Below, piece after piece: positions 16,842 to 25,042 of a stretch of DNA of 64,000 bases. A program made the position numbers and the translations under genes. Origin of the DNA: Paenibacillus macerans (lineage in GTDB: Bacteria; Bacillota; Bacilli; Paenibacillales; Paenibacillaceae); assembly GCF_900454495.1 (NCBI RefSeq), contig NZ_UGSI01000001.1, positions 2,046,001-2,110,000 on the forward strand, read 5' to 3'. The notes under the pieces were generated by a model. That model was given only the letters and a program-made list of their open reading frames with translations. It was not told the origin of the DNA and searched no databases. Numbering within the stretch: position 1 is the stretch's first letter; each line of letters begins with the position of its first letter.

Positions 16842-18938
16842 TCAAACCTTCACGGTGTAGGTCCGCACGGAGTCGCCGAGCGCGGCGGATTTTCGCACCA
16901 GCAGCACGTCGCCGCTCAGATGGACACCGGCAAACCGGTAGCCGCGCGGCCCCTGATGGGAGAACAAAACCGCATCTTCCCCGCCGTCTTCGCCTTCGCG
17001 CGCCACCGATAAGGCCGTAGCCAGATGCGGCGCAACTTTGCTGCCGTAGCTGTCCAGCACTTCCAGCTCCCGCACCGAGGGCGCGGCTTCTTCAGCGGTC
17101 CTGGCCGGATACAGCACCGTCACGAATTTGGTGAAGCCGCTCCCCTTTTGCCGGAAAACAAGTCTGCTCGAGAAGGTTTTCTCGTTGTAATTCCGGGAAA
17201 TCCAGCACGGCTCCGCTTCCATCTTCACTTGTCCCAGCGGGATCAAGCGCAGCAAAGGTCCGCTTCCGTTCGGGGAGCAGGCTTTGGCAAGGCCGTCCTC
17301 CTCAAAGCTCACCTCCAGCCCCTCGGCAAAATGAAACGGGAGCCTATAGTCATGCACCGTCTCGCCATGCGCCCGGCAAGTATCGACCACGATCCAGTAA
17401 TCCGGTTTGACGAACAAAATTTGCCGCAGCACCTGCACCGGATGCGGCAAACGCCAGTACCCGTCATGCCCTGCCTGCGCATAATTGTATTCCGGCGTGA
17501 GCCGCCGCCAGGCATCAAGCGGGCGGGCCGGGTCCCGCCATTTCCAGGAGTCCACGTAGGTTGAAACGGTCCTGCCGTCGACGGACAACGTATTGTGCTG
17601 AAGCGACTCCTTGAAATATTGGCGGTACGCATTTTCCATGTACGTGCAGCGCCCGGGATCGGTCAGGAACTCCCGGCCGTAGGCGAACAAATTGATATGC
17701 AGCAGGTCGTCGTGTCCGTGCGCCCGGATCACGTCCATATGCCCGGCGTCGAACGTCAAATAGCGGGCCGAGCGGCGCCAGTCGCTGCGCATAAAGACAT
17801 AGCCGCTTTGCTCCAGCCCTATTGAGACAAATTCCGGATCCCGGGCCGGAAGCCGCTCGTAACCGGCGAAGCCTTTGGGGCCGAAAAACCAAATTCCTTC
17901 ATAATCGAGAGTTTCGTACCCTTGCGACTTCAAATCACCGCGCCCAAACAAAACCGCGCCTCGCGCCAGCACATCGCGGATGTCCGTCGCGTCGCTGTCG
18001 CTTAAGGCCGGCTGACGCCCGTTCGGCTGCACGAGCGCCAGCGAAGCGGTGTACATCCGGTTCAAGGTGTCCTTCAGGACGGGCGGCAGCGGCACACCGT
18101 TCAACTCCCCGAGCCACACCGACTCGAACAGACAGTGCAGCACCTCGTGGTGGTACATGCTGCACTGCTCGTTATGCAGCCCGTCTTCGAACACCTGCAG
18201 CGGGCACATCTCTTCAAGCCGCCGGATCGCCGTCCTCAGCCGCTCGTCCGCACCTTCAACCTCGGGGAACAGCAACGCCAGCTGAAACAAACCGTTCGTC
18301 TCCAAAAACCCCCAATTGCTCTGTCTATCATGCGGCGTATAGGCGAGACTCAGGTACATGCCGTGCCGGCGGACCGCTTCCTTGAACAACGCCTCCTCCT
18401 CTTTCCCCCAAAGCCCGGAGACGCGGACGCAATAGTACCCCTTCAACCAGTGCGTGATCCGGATGCCGCTGTCCAGCTTGCGCCAGGTGTCTTTTACGTT
18501 ATAGGCCCGGTTAGCGCTGGCCCGCACTTCTTCCTCAGTCAGCGGGTTTTGCGTCATCCAATCCTTCAGCAAGCGAATATAGCCTTCCGCAAACCGCTCT
18601 TCCCCGGTGAGCCAATAGGCTTGCCCCAGCTCGCCCATATATCTCGCCCGGTTCAGCATCACCAGCCACTCCAGGTCGCCACGGTGGCGGTAATTCCAGT
18701 CGATCCGTCCCGGAAACACGACCTCCTCCTCGCAGCGCTCCATATCCCAGCGATGGGTGAAAATAAACGTGTTCCGGCAGGCCAGTTCGGCACGGTGAAT
18801 CACCTCCCGCACTTCCTCCGGCCAATGCTTGCGGCAAGCGTCCGCAATAAACCCGCGATCCTCCTCTTTCCAGTAAAAACGCCTCGCCTCCAGAGCTTTC
18901 TTTCCCGCCGCGGTATCGTTTGGCAACACCGGCTTCAT
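16842..18938 (-). CDS. heparinase II/III-family polysaccharide lyase
   Basis: A 698-residue protein without a signal peptide: an N-terminal (alpha/alpha) toroid (about 60-350) and a C-terminal beta-sandwich. Family hallmarks are SNWGFLETNGLFQLALLFPE, GLHNEQCSMYHHEVL (catalytic Asn/His/Tyr region) and HGHDDLLHINLFAYG with DPGRCTY in the sandwich. Such lyases cleave uronic-acid-containing oligosaccharides by beta-elimination. Being cytoplasmic, it should act on imported oligosaccharides. It sits directly upstream of the binding-protein gene. GGAGGCGG precedes the ATG. Confidence 0.82.
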   Translation of the reverse strand: MKPVLPNDTAAGKKALEARRFYWKEEDRGFIADACRKHWPEEVREVIHRAELACRNTFIFTHRWDMERCEEEVVFPGRIDWNYRHRGDLEWLVMLNRARYMGELGQAYWLTGEERFAEGYIRLLKDWMTQNPLTEEEVRASANRAYNVKDTWRKLDSGIRITHWLKGYYCVRVSGLWGKEEEALFKEAVRRHGMYLSLAYTPHDRQSNWGFLETNGLFQLALLFPEVEGADERLRTAIRRLEEMCPLQVFEDGLHNEQCSMYHHEVLHCLFESVWLGELNGVPLPPVLKDTLNRMYTASLALVQPNGRQPALSDSDATDIRDVLARGAVLFGRGDLKSQGYETLDYEGIWFFGPKGFAGYERLPARDPEFVSIGLEQSGYVFMRSDWRRSARYLTFDAGHMDVIRAHGHDDLLHINLFAYGREFLTDPGRCTYMENAYRQYFKESLQHNTLSVDGRTVSTYVDSWKWRDPARPLDAWRRLTPEYNYAQAGHDGYWRLPHPVQVLRQILFVKPDYWIVVDTCRAHGETVHDYRLPFHFAEGLEVSFEEDGLAKACSPNGSGPLLRLIPLGQVKMEAEPCWISRNYNEKTFSSRLVFRQKGSGFTKFVTVLYPARTAEEAAPSVRELEVLDSYGSKVAPHLATALSVAREGEDGGEDAVLFSHQGPRGYRFAGVHLSGDVLLVRKSAALGDSVRTYTVKV

Positions 18939-18983
18939 CCGCCTCCTTTTTCGTAGTTAGGCTTTTTGCCCGAAAACGGCAGC

Positions 18984-20186
18984 CTACGCTTCATTCAGCC
19001 ATTCGGCCAAATGCCGCAGGACAAACTCATCGTCGTTAAGATCAGGATATGCGCGATAGACGCGTTCAATCTCTTCAATTTGTCCCGGCGACAATTGTTC
19101 GTCCGGATTGAGGCACCAGTTGCCCGCCAGCAGCCCTTGCCGCCGCAGCACTTCGTGAATGCCGGGAATGCAGCCCTGGAACCCGTTCGCCGCGTCAAAA
19201 AAAGCCGCATTCGCGTCGGTGATCCCGACTCCCCGGCTCAGCCATTCGGCGGAAGGGACTTCCCCCCGCTCGCGCAGCGCGATGATTTCCTCCAATAGCT
19301 CCACCGCCTTCGACGTCCACACCGCCCAGTGCCCCAGAAGGCCGCCGGCGATTTTTTTCTCCGTCCATTGTCCGTCCGCGCTCCGGAACCGGTACGCCTT
19401 CAGCAGATCGGCCACAATGTTGTCGTCGTTGCCCGTGTATAGCGCAATGTCGTCTCCGCGGCTCGACTCGCACACCGCGCGAACGACATCCAGCGTCTGG
19501 TACCGGTTGAACGGCGCGATCTTGATCGCCTTCACTCCGGGAAGCTCCGCCAGCTCCCGCCAAAACGCATAGCTGAGCCGCTTGCCGCCGACCGCCGGCT
19601 GCAAATAAAAGCCAAACACCGGAATGACCGACGATACCTTTTCGCAGCGGCGGATCAGCTCCGCTTCGCTCAAGTCTATGAGCCCGCCGTTACTGACCAG
19701 ACCCAAGTCGTAGCCCAGCCCGGCGGCCGTTTCCGCTTCGCGCACCGCTTGCCCGGTCGGCCCGCAGATCCCCGCCACTTTAATGAACGGGCGGCCCAGC
19801 CGCGCCCGCTCCACTTCTTCGGCGGCAAGCCGCAGCACCGGCTCATACAGATCGATCCCCGGTTCCCGGATTTCGAACTGCGTCGTATGCACGCCTACGG
19901 CGATTCCGCCGCTCCCGGACGCTATATAATACCGCGTTAACGCCCGTTGTCTCCGTTCATCGAGCCGGCGGCCGGCATCGAGCGCCAGCGGGTGGGCCGG
20001 AATCACGGTCCCGCGATGCAGCAGCTGGTGAATTTCGGGTTTGAGCGACGGGAGGTTTTGTGGCCCGTTATATCCGATTAAGACAGATTGGCTGGATTGA
20101 TTGAGTTGAGTGAGTTGATTGGATTGATTGGGGTGATTGGGGCGATTGGGGTGCGCGGGCAGCATGCTTTGTTTACTTTCCTCCAT
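18984..20186 (-). CDS. dihydrodipicolinate synthase-family class I aldolase (2)
   Basis: The ATG at 20186 overlaps the upstream stop as TGATG, so translation is coupled; AGGTG is 7 bp upstream. The 400-residue protein has a nonconserved Pro/Asn/Gln-rich N-terminal stretch (about residues 10-37) before the conserved LKPEIHQLLHRGTVIPAHP. The probable Schiff-base lysine is in GVKAIKIAPFNRYQ, and ALYTGNDDNIVADL is a later barrel strand. It differs strongly from the aldolase at 6535. Together with lyase and epimerase it probably breaks down a keto-deoxy sugar acid. Confidence 0.7.
   Translation of the reverse strand: MEESKQSMLPAHPNRPNHPNQSNQLTQLNQSSQSVLIGYNGPQNLPSLKPEIHQLLHRGTVIPAHPLALDAGRRLDERRQRALTRYYIASGSGGIAVGVHTTQFEIREPGIDLYEPVLRLAAEEVERARLGRPFIKVAGICGPTGQAVREAETAAGLGYDLGLVSNGGLIDLSEAELIRRCEKVSSVIPVFGFYLQPAVGGKRLSYAFWRELAELPGVKAIKIAPFNRYQTLDVVRAVCESSRGDDIALYTGNDDNIVADLLKAYRFRSADGQWTEKKIAGGLLGHWAVWTSKAVELLEEIIALRERGEVPSAEWLSRGVGITDANAAFFDAANGFQGCIPGIHEVLRRQGLLAGNWCLNPDEQLSPGQIEEIERVYRAYPDLNDDEFVLRHLAEWLNEA
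20086..20152. repeat. low-complexity ATTGGGGTG insert in aldolase (2)
   Basis: Nine-base units ATTGGGGTG/ATTGGGGCG and TTGATTGG-type simple sequence encode HPNRPNHPNQSNQ on the minus strand. It lies in the nonconserved N-terminus of the aldolase, so the enzyme core is intact. Confidence 0.6.
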
Positions 20187-21202
20187 CAAAACGCACCTGC
20201 CCGTTCCTGAAAATGCGTTGGCTTGCTAAGCGTCTCTCCTCCGGCTTCCACCCATCCCGCCGTCCATTCGATCATCTGCCGGAGCGATACCCGCGGATAA
20301 CCCAATTGGGCATGGGCGGCCGAGGCGTTGCTAAGCAGCGCGGTCGGCTGCTCTTCGCCGGTGAAAACCGGCTTCACGCCAAAGGCATCGCCAAACCGCT
20401 CGGCCAACCAGCGCACCGATACCGATTCCGGGCCGGTTACGTTCAGCGTGACCGGAGGCGATACGCAAAGCAGCAGTGAACGGATGGCCATTTCGTTGGC
20501 ATCCCCCTGCCAGATCACGTTGACCATTCCCATGTTCAGGTCGATGGGCCTGCCTTCCTTGACCGCCTTGGCAACCTCGAGCAGCACGCCGTACCGCATA
20601 TCGATTGCATAATTTAAACGGAAGTTTAATAGCGGAGTCCCGTTTTTCCGGGAAAAATATTCGAATACCCGCTCCCGCCCCAGGCAGGACTGCGCATACT
20701 CGCCGACAGGCGACGGCGCGGTCTCCTCCGATGCCCCGCCAAGCTTAATGTCGGTCAGCGGATAAATGTTCCCGGACGAAAAAGCCACGATCCGCGAGGT
20801 TTTGTACTTTTCGGCCACCCGCCCCGGCAAATACGCATTCATCGCCCAGGTGAAATATTCGCGGCCGGTCGTCCCGAATTTATTGCCGGCCATGTAAATG
20901 ACGTTTTGCGCTTCCGGCAAACCGGCCAGCGCTTGCTCATCAAGCAGATCGGCCGCCAGCGTAGCGATCCCGGCCGCTTCCAGTTCACTTCTCATGCAGC
21001 CGGTCGAAAACCGGGACACCCCCGTGATTTTGGCCGTTTTACCGGCCGCCGCCAGCCCCCGCCGGAGCAGCTTCGCCAGGCTCGGTCCCATTTTGCCGCC
21101 GACGCCCAGGATCAGAAAATCGCCGTCCAGTTTGGCCAGGTCCCGAACAAGCCGGTCGGACGGCTCGCTTAGACGCTGCTCCAGCTCATTTACCGTTTTC
21201 AC
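20186..21202 (-). CDS. NAD-dependent epimerase/dehydratase-family protein
   Basis: GAGGTGGGAG lies just before a GTG at 21202, giving 338 residues. The Rossmann motif is LILGVGGKMGPSLAKLL, and the SDR core follows with VAFSSGNIYPLTD (serine) and LNFRLNYAIDMRYG, where the usual YxxxK is represented by a degenerate GEYAQSCLG. It is the first gene of the carbohydrate locus and is translationally coupled to aldolase (2). Substrate unknown; an acidic sugar nucleotide or free sugar acid is plausible. Confidence 0.72.
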   Translation of the reverse strand: MKTVNELEQRLSEPSDRLVRDLAKLDGDFLILGVGGKMGPSLAKLLRRGLAAAGKTAKITGVSRFSTGCMRSELEAAGIATLAADLLDEQALAGLPEAQNVIYMAGNKFGTTGREYFTWAMNAYLPGRVAEKYKTSRIVAFSSGNIYPLTDIKLGGASEETAPSPVGEYAQSCLGRERVFEYFSRKNGTPLLNFRLNYAIDMRYGVLLEVAKAVKEGRPIDLNMGMVNVIWQGDANEMAIRSLLLCVSPPVTLNVTGPESVSVRWLAERFGDAFGVKPVFTGEEQPTALLSNASAAHAQLGYPRVSLRQMIEWTAGWVEAGGETLSKPTHFQERAGAF

Positions 21203-21453
21203 AGCTCCCACCTCTTCCGCGCAACTGTTTTTTTCAAATCCTGCTGCGTTACCTTTATGTTAGAAGCGGCGGGAATACGAGACAACGACCATATATCGTC
21301 CTAAATTGCCTGTGCTGTGTGAGGCCTTGCGAACTTCTCCTTATGCGCGTGTTGGTGGTCCGGGGCAGGTGTGGGTGGCTGTCGGCCGCCTGGCGGCTCC
21401 ATATTTCGAGGCGGACTTCCCTAGTGCAAAACCAGTGCGGAAACAGTGCTAAA

Positions 21454-21530
21454 CCCTAACGGACAGGAAAGACCTTATTTGCTCGTTTCCCGGGTATTTC
21501 CCGCTGTAACGGACCCGGAAGACCTTATAT
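21454..21530 (+). repeat. pair of TAACGG-N11-CTTATTT units
   Basis: TAACGG starts at 21457 and 21507 (50 bp apart), each followed after exactly 11 bases (ending GAAAGAC or GGAAGAC) by CTTATTT or CTTATAT. Confidence 0.7.
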
Positions 21531-21571
21531 GGCTCCGGATAAGTCTATTGGGAAGAATTATAGGGAATAAG

Positions 21572-21840
21572 CACTAGTGTTGCATAAACGTTGATTTCAA
21601 ATTCTAACGGTCGCCATAGCGCTTATTTCACTGAAATCCGGCTATTTTTGCTTAGAATCAGGCAAATAACGGAGCTCATAACCGTTAGAGTTTTGAAAAG
21701 GGCCTTTTTCGGAAAATAGCCGCTGCTACAACCGTTAGATTTCCTGCAAACCTATTTTTATAAGCCTTTGCGGGAAAACTGAAATGTATCAAGGCTACAA
21801 GTTGTCTTGTGCGCGAGCTTGAGTTTATGCAACGCCAGTG
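21572..21840. mobile_element. MITE-like 269-bp element, inverted relative to 12723-13016
   Basis: Ends CACTAGTGTTGCATAAA (21572-21588) and TTTATGCAACGCCAGTG (21824-21840) form a terminal inverted repeat with one mismatch. The interior (about 21586-21757) is the reverse complement of 12774-12935. Three bipartite units are visible: one plus (TAACGG at 21605) and two minus (CCGTTA at 21682 and 21732, 50 bp apart). A target duplication is not clear. Confidence 0.62.
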
Positions 21841-21889
21841 GGCAATAAAATCATCTGGGTCCGTTAAAACTTTAGCGTTTCCGGCTCCT

Positions 21890-22780
21890 TTATTCCAGAT
21901 CGACTTCCATTTCTTTTACAAACACTCCCGTTCCCGATATAAAAACGTCCATACTGCCGCCATTGCGCACCGCTCTCACCCAAACTCTGCCGTCCCTGCC
22001 TATTTCCTGGCCTTGTTCAACCGCAAATTCCAGCAAAGGCAGCCGCTCGTTGATATACTTCAGGTAATACGCCCCCATCACGCCGGAAGCCGTGCCGGTG
22101 ACCGGATCCTCCACCGTACCGGAAAAAGGCGAAGAAAAATGCCGCGAATGCATCATGGCCTCCCCGTCGTACGTTTGAAAACAAATCGGATGTACGGATG
22201 ACCGCGGATTTTCGGCCAAAATCTGAGGAAAATCCTCGTTACGGGGCTGCATGGTTTTAAACTTGCTTAACTCCTTGATAGGAATCAACAACGTCCATGT
22301 CCCTGTGCTGCCGTACACGATCGGTTTGGAAAGATCGAGCTCTTCCTTAGTCAAGCCGATGGATTCGGCCAACTTCCGTACATCCCCTTCAAACGGAATA
22401 AAGCGGGGAGCGTCTTGCTGCATTGTAATCAAAATCTGTTCATCCTTGTTTTCAAAAGAAACGGGCAGCACGCCGACATTGGTTTCGATATGGAAGTTGT
22501 TTTTGTCCTCCAGCAACCCCCGGGTTCTAAGGCAATATAACGCGCCGACCGTCGCATGACCGCATAAATTCATTTCGTGTCCGGGCGTAAAATACTTTAG
22601 CCTTAAATCCGCTTTGTCCGACTTCAGGACAAATACGGTTTCATTGAACCCGACTTTCCCCGCAATGCGGAGCATGTCGTCTTCGTTCAAGCCTTGGAAG
22701 TCCAGCACCACCCCAGCCGGATTTCCTTGATTGACTACGGATGAAAAGGCATCATAATGCAGAACTTTTACTTTCTTCAC
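21890..22780 (-). CDS. PhzF-family isomerase
   Basis: GGAGGAG is 5 bp before a GTG at 22780; 296 residues. Hallmarks of the diaminopimelate-epimerase fold are GFNETVFV (with the catalytic Glu), NLCGHATVGALY in the first half and EDPVTGTASGVMGAYYL in the second. Family members isomerise small acidic metabolites; phenazine genes are absent, so it is not a phenazine enzyme here. It follows the GrpB gene by 24 bp on the same strand. Confidence 0.85.
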   Translation of the reverse strand: MKKVKVLHYDAFSSVVNQGNPAGVVLDFQGLNEDDMLRIAGKVGFNETVFVLKSDKADLRLKYFTPGHEMNLCGHATVGALYCLRTRGLLEDKNNFHIETNVGVLPVSFENKDEQILITMQQDAPRFIPFEGDVRKLAESIGLTKEELDLSKPIVYGSTGTWTLLIPIKELSKFKTMQPRNEDFPQILAENPRSSVHPICFQTYDGEAMMHSRHFSSPFSGTVEDPVTGTASGVMGAYYLKYINERLPLLEFAVEQGQEIGRDGRVWVRAVRNGGSMDVFISGTGVFVKEMEVDLE

Positions 22781-22804
22781 GTTTTCTCCTCCGAACATTC
22801 CGGT

Positions 22805-23350
22805 TTACGCATCGGATTCACCCGGCTGCCATCCGGTTTCTTGCGCCCAGAGATGGGCCCGGTGCAAAATCTCCCATACGATGGGGCCCTTGCCTTCCAC
22901 ATACTTGGAACGGTCATGCGCGAACCATTTCATCAGCCGATGCTTTTCATCGGCGTATTTCCGGCCATCCTCTGGATGCTCTCTTAAATAATCTCTAAAA
23001 AGCAACGTCATTTGTTCCGCAAAACTCCCGGCGCGCCTTACATGAATATGAGTTCTTCTGCTCCCGGGCACTTCGCGAAAATAGCGTTTGGACTTGTCCG
23101 GGTTATCGCTTCTCCATTGAAATCCCAATAATTCGATTTTATCTCGATAGCTGAGTTCATCCTCCAAAACGGCAACGGATACCTGGATATCTATAATCGG
23201 CTTGGCGTCCATTCCTGCAATCGACGTCGAACCAACATGATCGATGCGTAACGCCGTTTCTTGAAGCGTATTTCTCAACCTGGCGCCAAGCTGCCAAAAT
23301 AAATCTTTCCATGCCGGATCATACTTGGCTATTTTCCATTGGTCCTCCAT
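22805..23350 (-). CDS. GrpB-family nucleotidyltransferase-fold protein
   Basis: A 181-residue protein with the family pattern YDPAWKDLFWQLGARL, RIDHVGSTSIAGMDAKPIIDIQVSV (nucleotidyltransferase-like acid pair) and THIHVRRAGS. GrpB proteins are widespread in Firmicutes, and some are fused to acetyltransferases or CoaE; no reaction is settled. It is the upstream gene of the pair with PhzF. Confidence 0.85.
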   Translation of the reverse strand: MEDQWKIAKYDPAWKDLFWQLGARLRNTLQETALRIDHVGSTSIAGMDAKPIIDIQVSVAVLEDELSYRDKIELLGFQWRSDNPDKSKRYFREVPGSRRTHIHVRRAGSFAEQMTLLFRDYLREHPEDGRKYADEKHRLMKWFAHDRSKYVEGKGPIVWEILHRAHLWAQETGWQPGESDA

Positions 23351-23638
23351 GTTTAACAGCTCCTTTTTTTTACAACTCCTTTAATCTACCTTGTGCCGCC
23401 CTTCTCATATACAATTCCGAATTCCACTCAAACCCATATTACTAAAGGGGCGGAAGTCCCCTTACATCCGGTTCCAGCATATTTCGCCAACGATTTCACC
23501 CCAAATTTGACCATCAGATGCGGCCAGGCTTCTATTGCTCAGAATAATTCCAGGTTTTATAGTAATCTTAGTCTATGGTATCACGAAAAAAATATTTCTC
23601 TAAGGCTATGAGAGCGTAAGAGAGCAAATTGGTCTGCA
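23351..23638. other. intergenic stretch without recognised features
   Basis: AT-rich relative to neighbours. A short open frame (23393-23611) has no ribosome site or recognisable product. The upstream promoter of the GrpB gene is expected at its left side. Confidence 0.4.
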
Positions 23639-23707
23639 TAACGAAAGAAAGCGGCAAGCCCTAGCTCAAGAAATGTCTTGAATGCAAGGTTTGCCGTCTT
23701 TTCGTTA
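23639..23707. terminator. long imperfect stem, probable transcription terminator
   Basis: TAACGAAAGAAAGCGGCAAG (from 23639) pairs imperfectly with TTGCCGTCTTTTCGTTA (to 23707), with a smaller hairpin in the loop (CTCAAG...CTTGAA). It sits 37 bp beyond the stop of the minus-strand gene 23744-24682 and probably ends that transcript. Confidence 0.5.
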
Positions 23708-23743
23708 CACTATTGCTACAGCATGTTTGCTGATAGGCTTGTT

Positions 23744-24682
23744 TTAATCATTTGCTATATCATGAATATATACAACCTCTTCGTTCGCCATCATATTTAC
23801 CAGTTCTGGAGAAGCCCAATATTGGCCGTTGTATTCAACAACATCACCCGATGCTAGATATTTCAGCAAGGTGGCTGCATCCCCTGGACTATAGGGTACC
23901 CATCCTTTAAGATCTAAAGTGTCATTAGATTTTTTAGAAGAAGAATTTTTTTGGGCTGCAGCTCTTTCTTTAGCTTCCGCTTCGGCCTTTGCCTTTGCTT
24001 CTGCTTTTATCTTGGCATCCAGATATACGTCAGCAACTTGTACATACGACAATAAATCTGTTTTTGCTTTATGTTGTTTAATCTTTTTTACACTTGCTTT
24101 TGCCTCGTTAATTTCGGTTTGTTTGATGGATTTTTTGACAGCCGTTTTTTCTGATGATGTAAATAATGAATCCACCTTCTTGGTTGCTGCCGAGATTTGT
24201 TTGAATTGACTTTCAGCCTCATTTATTTTAATCGTTAATTCATCTACAAAGGCCGGCTTAGCCGACTTCAATGCCTCCAGCTGGCTTTTGCCGGACTCTA
24301 TGTCAGGTGACTCCACGATGGCTCCATTCTCGTCGAACAGATTATCTATGCTCTGCTTTAAAGCATACATCTTATCTACATCGCTTATGTCCGAAGAGGC
24401 TTTGGCTAATAGTGCGGAAGCTTCGGGAGAGAGCTCTTTATTATCATAGGCTGCAAATAATTTATGTACTCTTTGGATCATATCTTTGTCAATCGGATCA
24501 GCCAGATTCTTTTTTTGTTCGTCTTGATAAAGGGTGTTTACCTGTTCTTGAATACTAGAAATATCTGCTAGGATAGCCATCTCTTTTTTCACTTTATCAT
24601 CGTTAATTTTCCAAACCATAAAACCGGCCACACACACTACTATTAAAGCAAATGCAATAGCAATGATTGGCGCTTTCTTCAT
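23744..24682 (-). CDS. membrane-anchored coiled-coil protein, function unknown
   Basis: AAGGAG precedes the ATG at 24682; 312 residues. One N-terminal membrane segment (IIAIAFALIVVCVAGFMVW) places the rest outside. Residues 30-230 are rich in Lys, Glu and Ala and predicted helical, including a KAEAKAKAEAEAKERAA tract, then a Ser/Lys linker and a compact C-terminal domain of about 60 residues (GWVPYSPGDAATLLKYLAS). Base composition is clearly more AT-rich than its neighbours, suggesting separate origin. I do not recognise the family. Confidence 0.6.
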   Translation of the reverse strand: MKKAPIIAIAFALIVVCVAGFMVWKINDDKVKKEMAILADISSIQEQVNTLYQDEQKKNLADPIDKDMIQRVHKLFAAYDNKELSPEASALLAKASSDISDVDKMYALKQSIDNLFDENGAIVESPDIESGKSQLEALKSAKPAFVDELTIKINEAESQFKQISAATKKVDSLFTSSEKTAVKKSIKQTEINEAKASVKKIKQHKAKTDLLSYVQVADVYLDAKIKAEAKAKAEAEAKERAAAQKNSSSKKSNDTLDLKGWVPYSPGDAATLLKYLASGDVVEYNGQYWASPELVNMMANEEVVYIHDIAND

Positions 24683-24866
24683 GTTCCATTCTCCTTATAA
24701 TGATGTAACTAGCGCGAGGCGTCACTACAAGCCTGGCAGTCCTATCTCAATGACTTAAGACTCTCGGACTCCCAAGGATTTATAGGTAAAAAGTAATAAA
24801 TTAACATTACCAAATATTTTCTAGAGCTGCAAGAGACGACTTCAAAGTTTCATCAGTAAAATACGA
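24683..24866 (-). other. leader region upstream of the coiled-coil gene
   Basis: Contains AGTCC...GGACT and GAGTCTTAAGTC self-complementary segments (about 24735-24775 on the minus strand), so a structured leader is possible. It matches no riboswitch I know. Confidence 0.3.
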
Positions 24867-24914
24867 TAAACGAAAACGACCCATCCTTAGATACTCATAT
24901 CCCAGGTTGGGTCG
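24867..24914 (-). terminator. rho-independent terminator
   Basis: On the minus strand CGACCCAACCT pairs with AGGATGGGTCG (one mismatch) and is followed by TTTTCGTTT. It lies downstream of the malic enzyme gene. It also forms the distal half of the conserved leader-terminator unit that recurs near 61800. Confidence 0.7.
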
Positions 24915-24975
24915 GTTGCGGCCTTAAGGCTTCTGCCATGATTATACCTTGAACAACCATGGGGCGACAGCCTCG
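24915..24975 (-). promoter_or_regulatory. conserved TATAAT-leader unit, copy 1
   Basis: Minus strand: TCGCCCCATGGTTGTTC, then TATAATCATGGCAGAAGCC, then the terminator at 24867-24914. The order and most bases match 61782-61885. TATAAT is a perfect -10 box, though no good -35 is seen. A transcript of about 65 nt would result. Confidence 0.5.
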
Positions 24976-25042
24976 CTTATTTTTTTATTTTTAGCCGACA
25001 TCACTTGCCATTTCCGAATATAGTCCGGATTTTAGCCCGCCG

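Larger units (their letters stand above)
21203..21889. other. intergenic stretch rich in repeats
   Basis: No supported gene. From 21203 to about 21450 nothing is recognised apart from likely upstream control sequence of the epimerase. From 21454 onward it holds the TAACGG pair and the inverted-repeat element listed separately. Confidence 0.6.

Noticed and set aside
24683..24866. Riboswitch in the leader of the coiled-coil gene
   Set aside because: Some self-complementary segments exist, but the sequence fits no known class that I can check by eye, such as c-di-GMP, c-di-AMP or preQ1.
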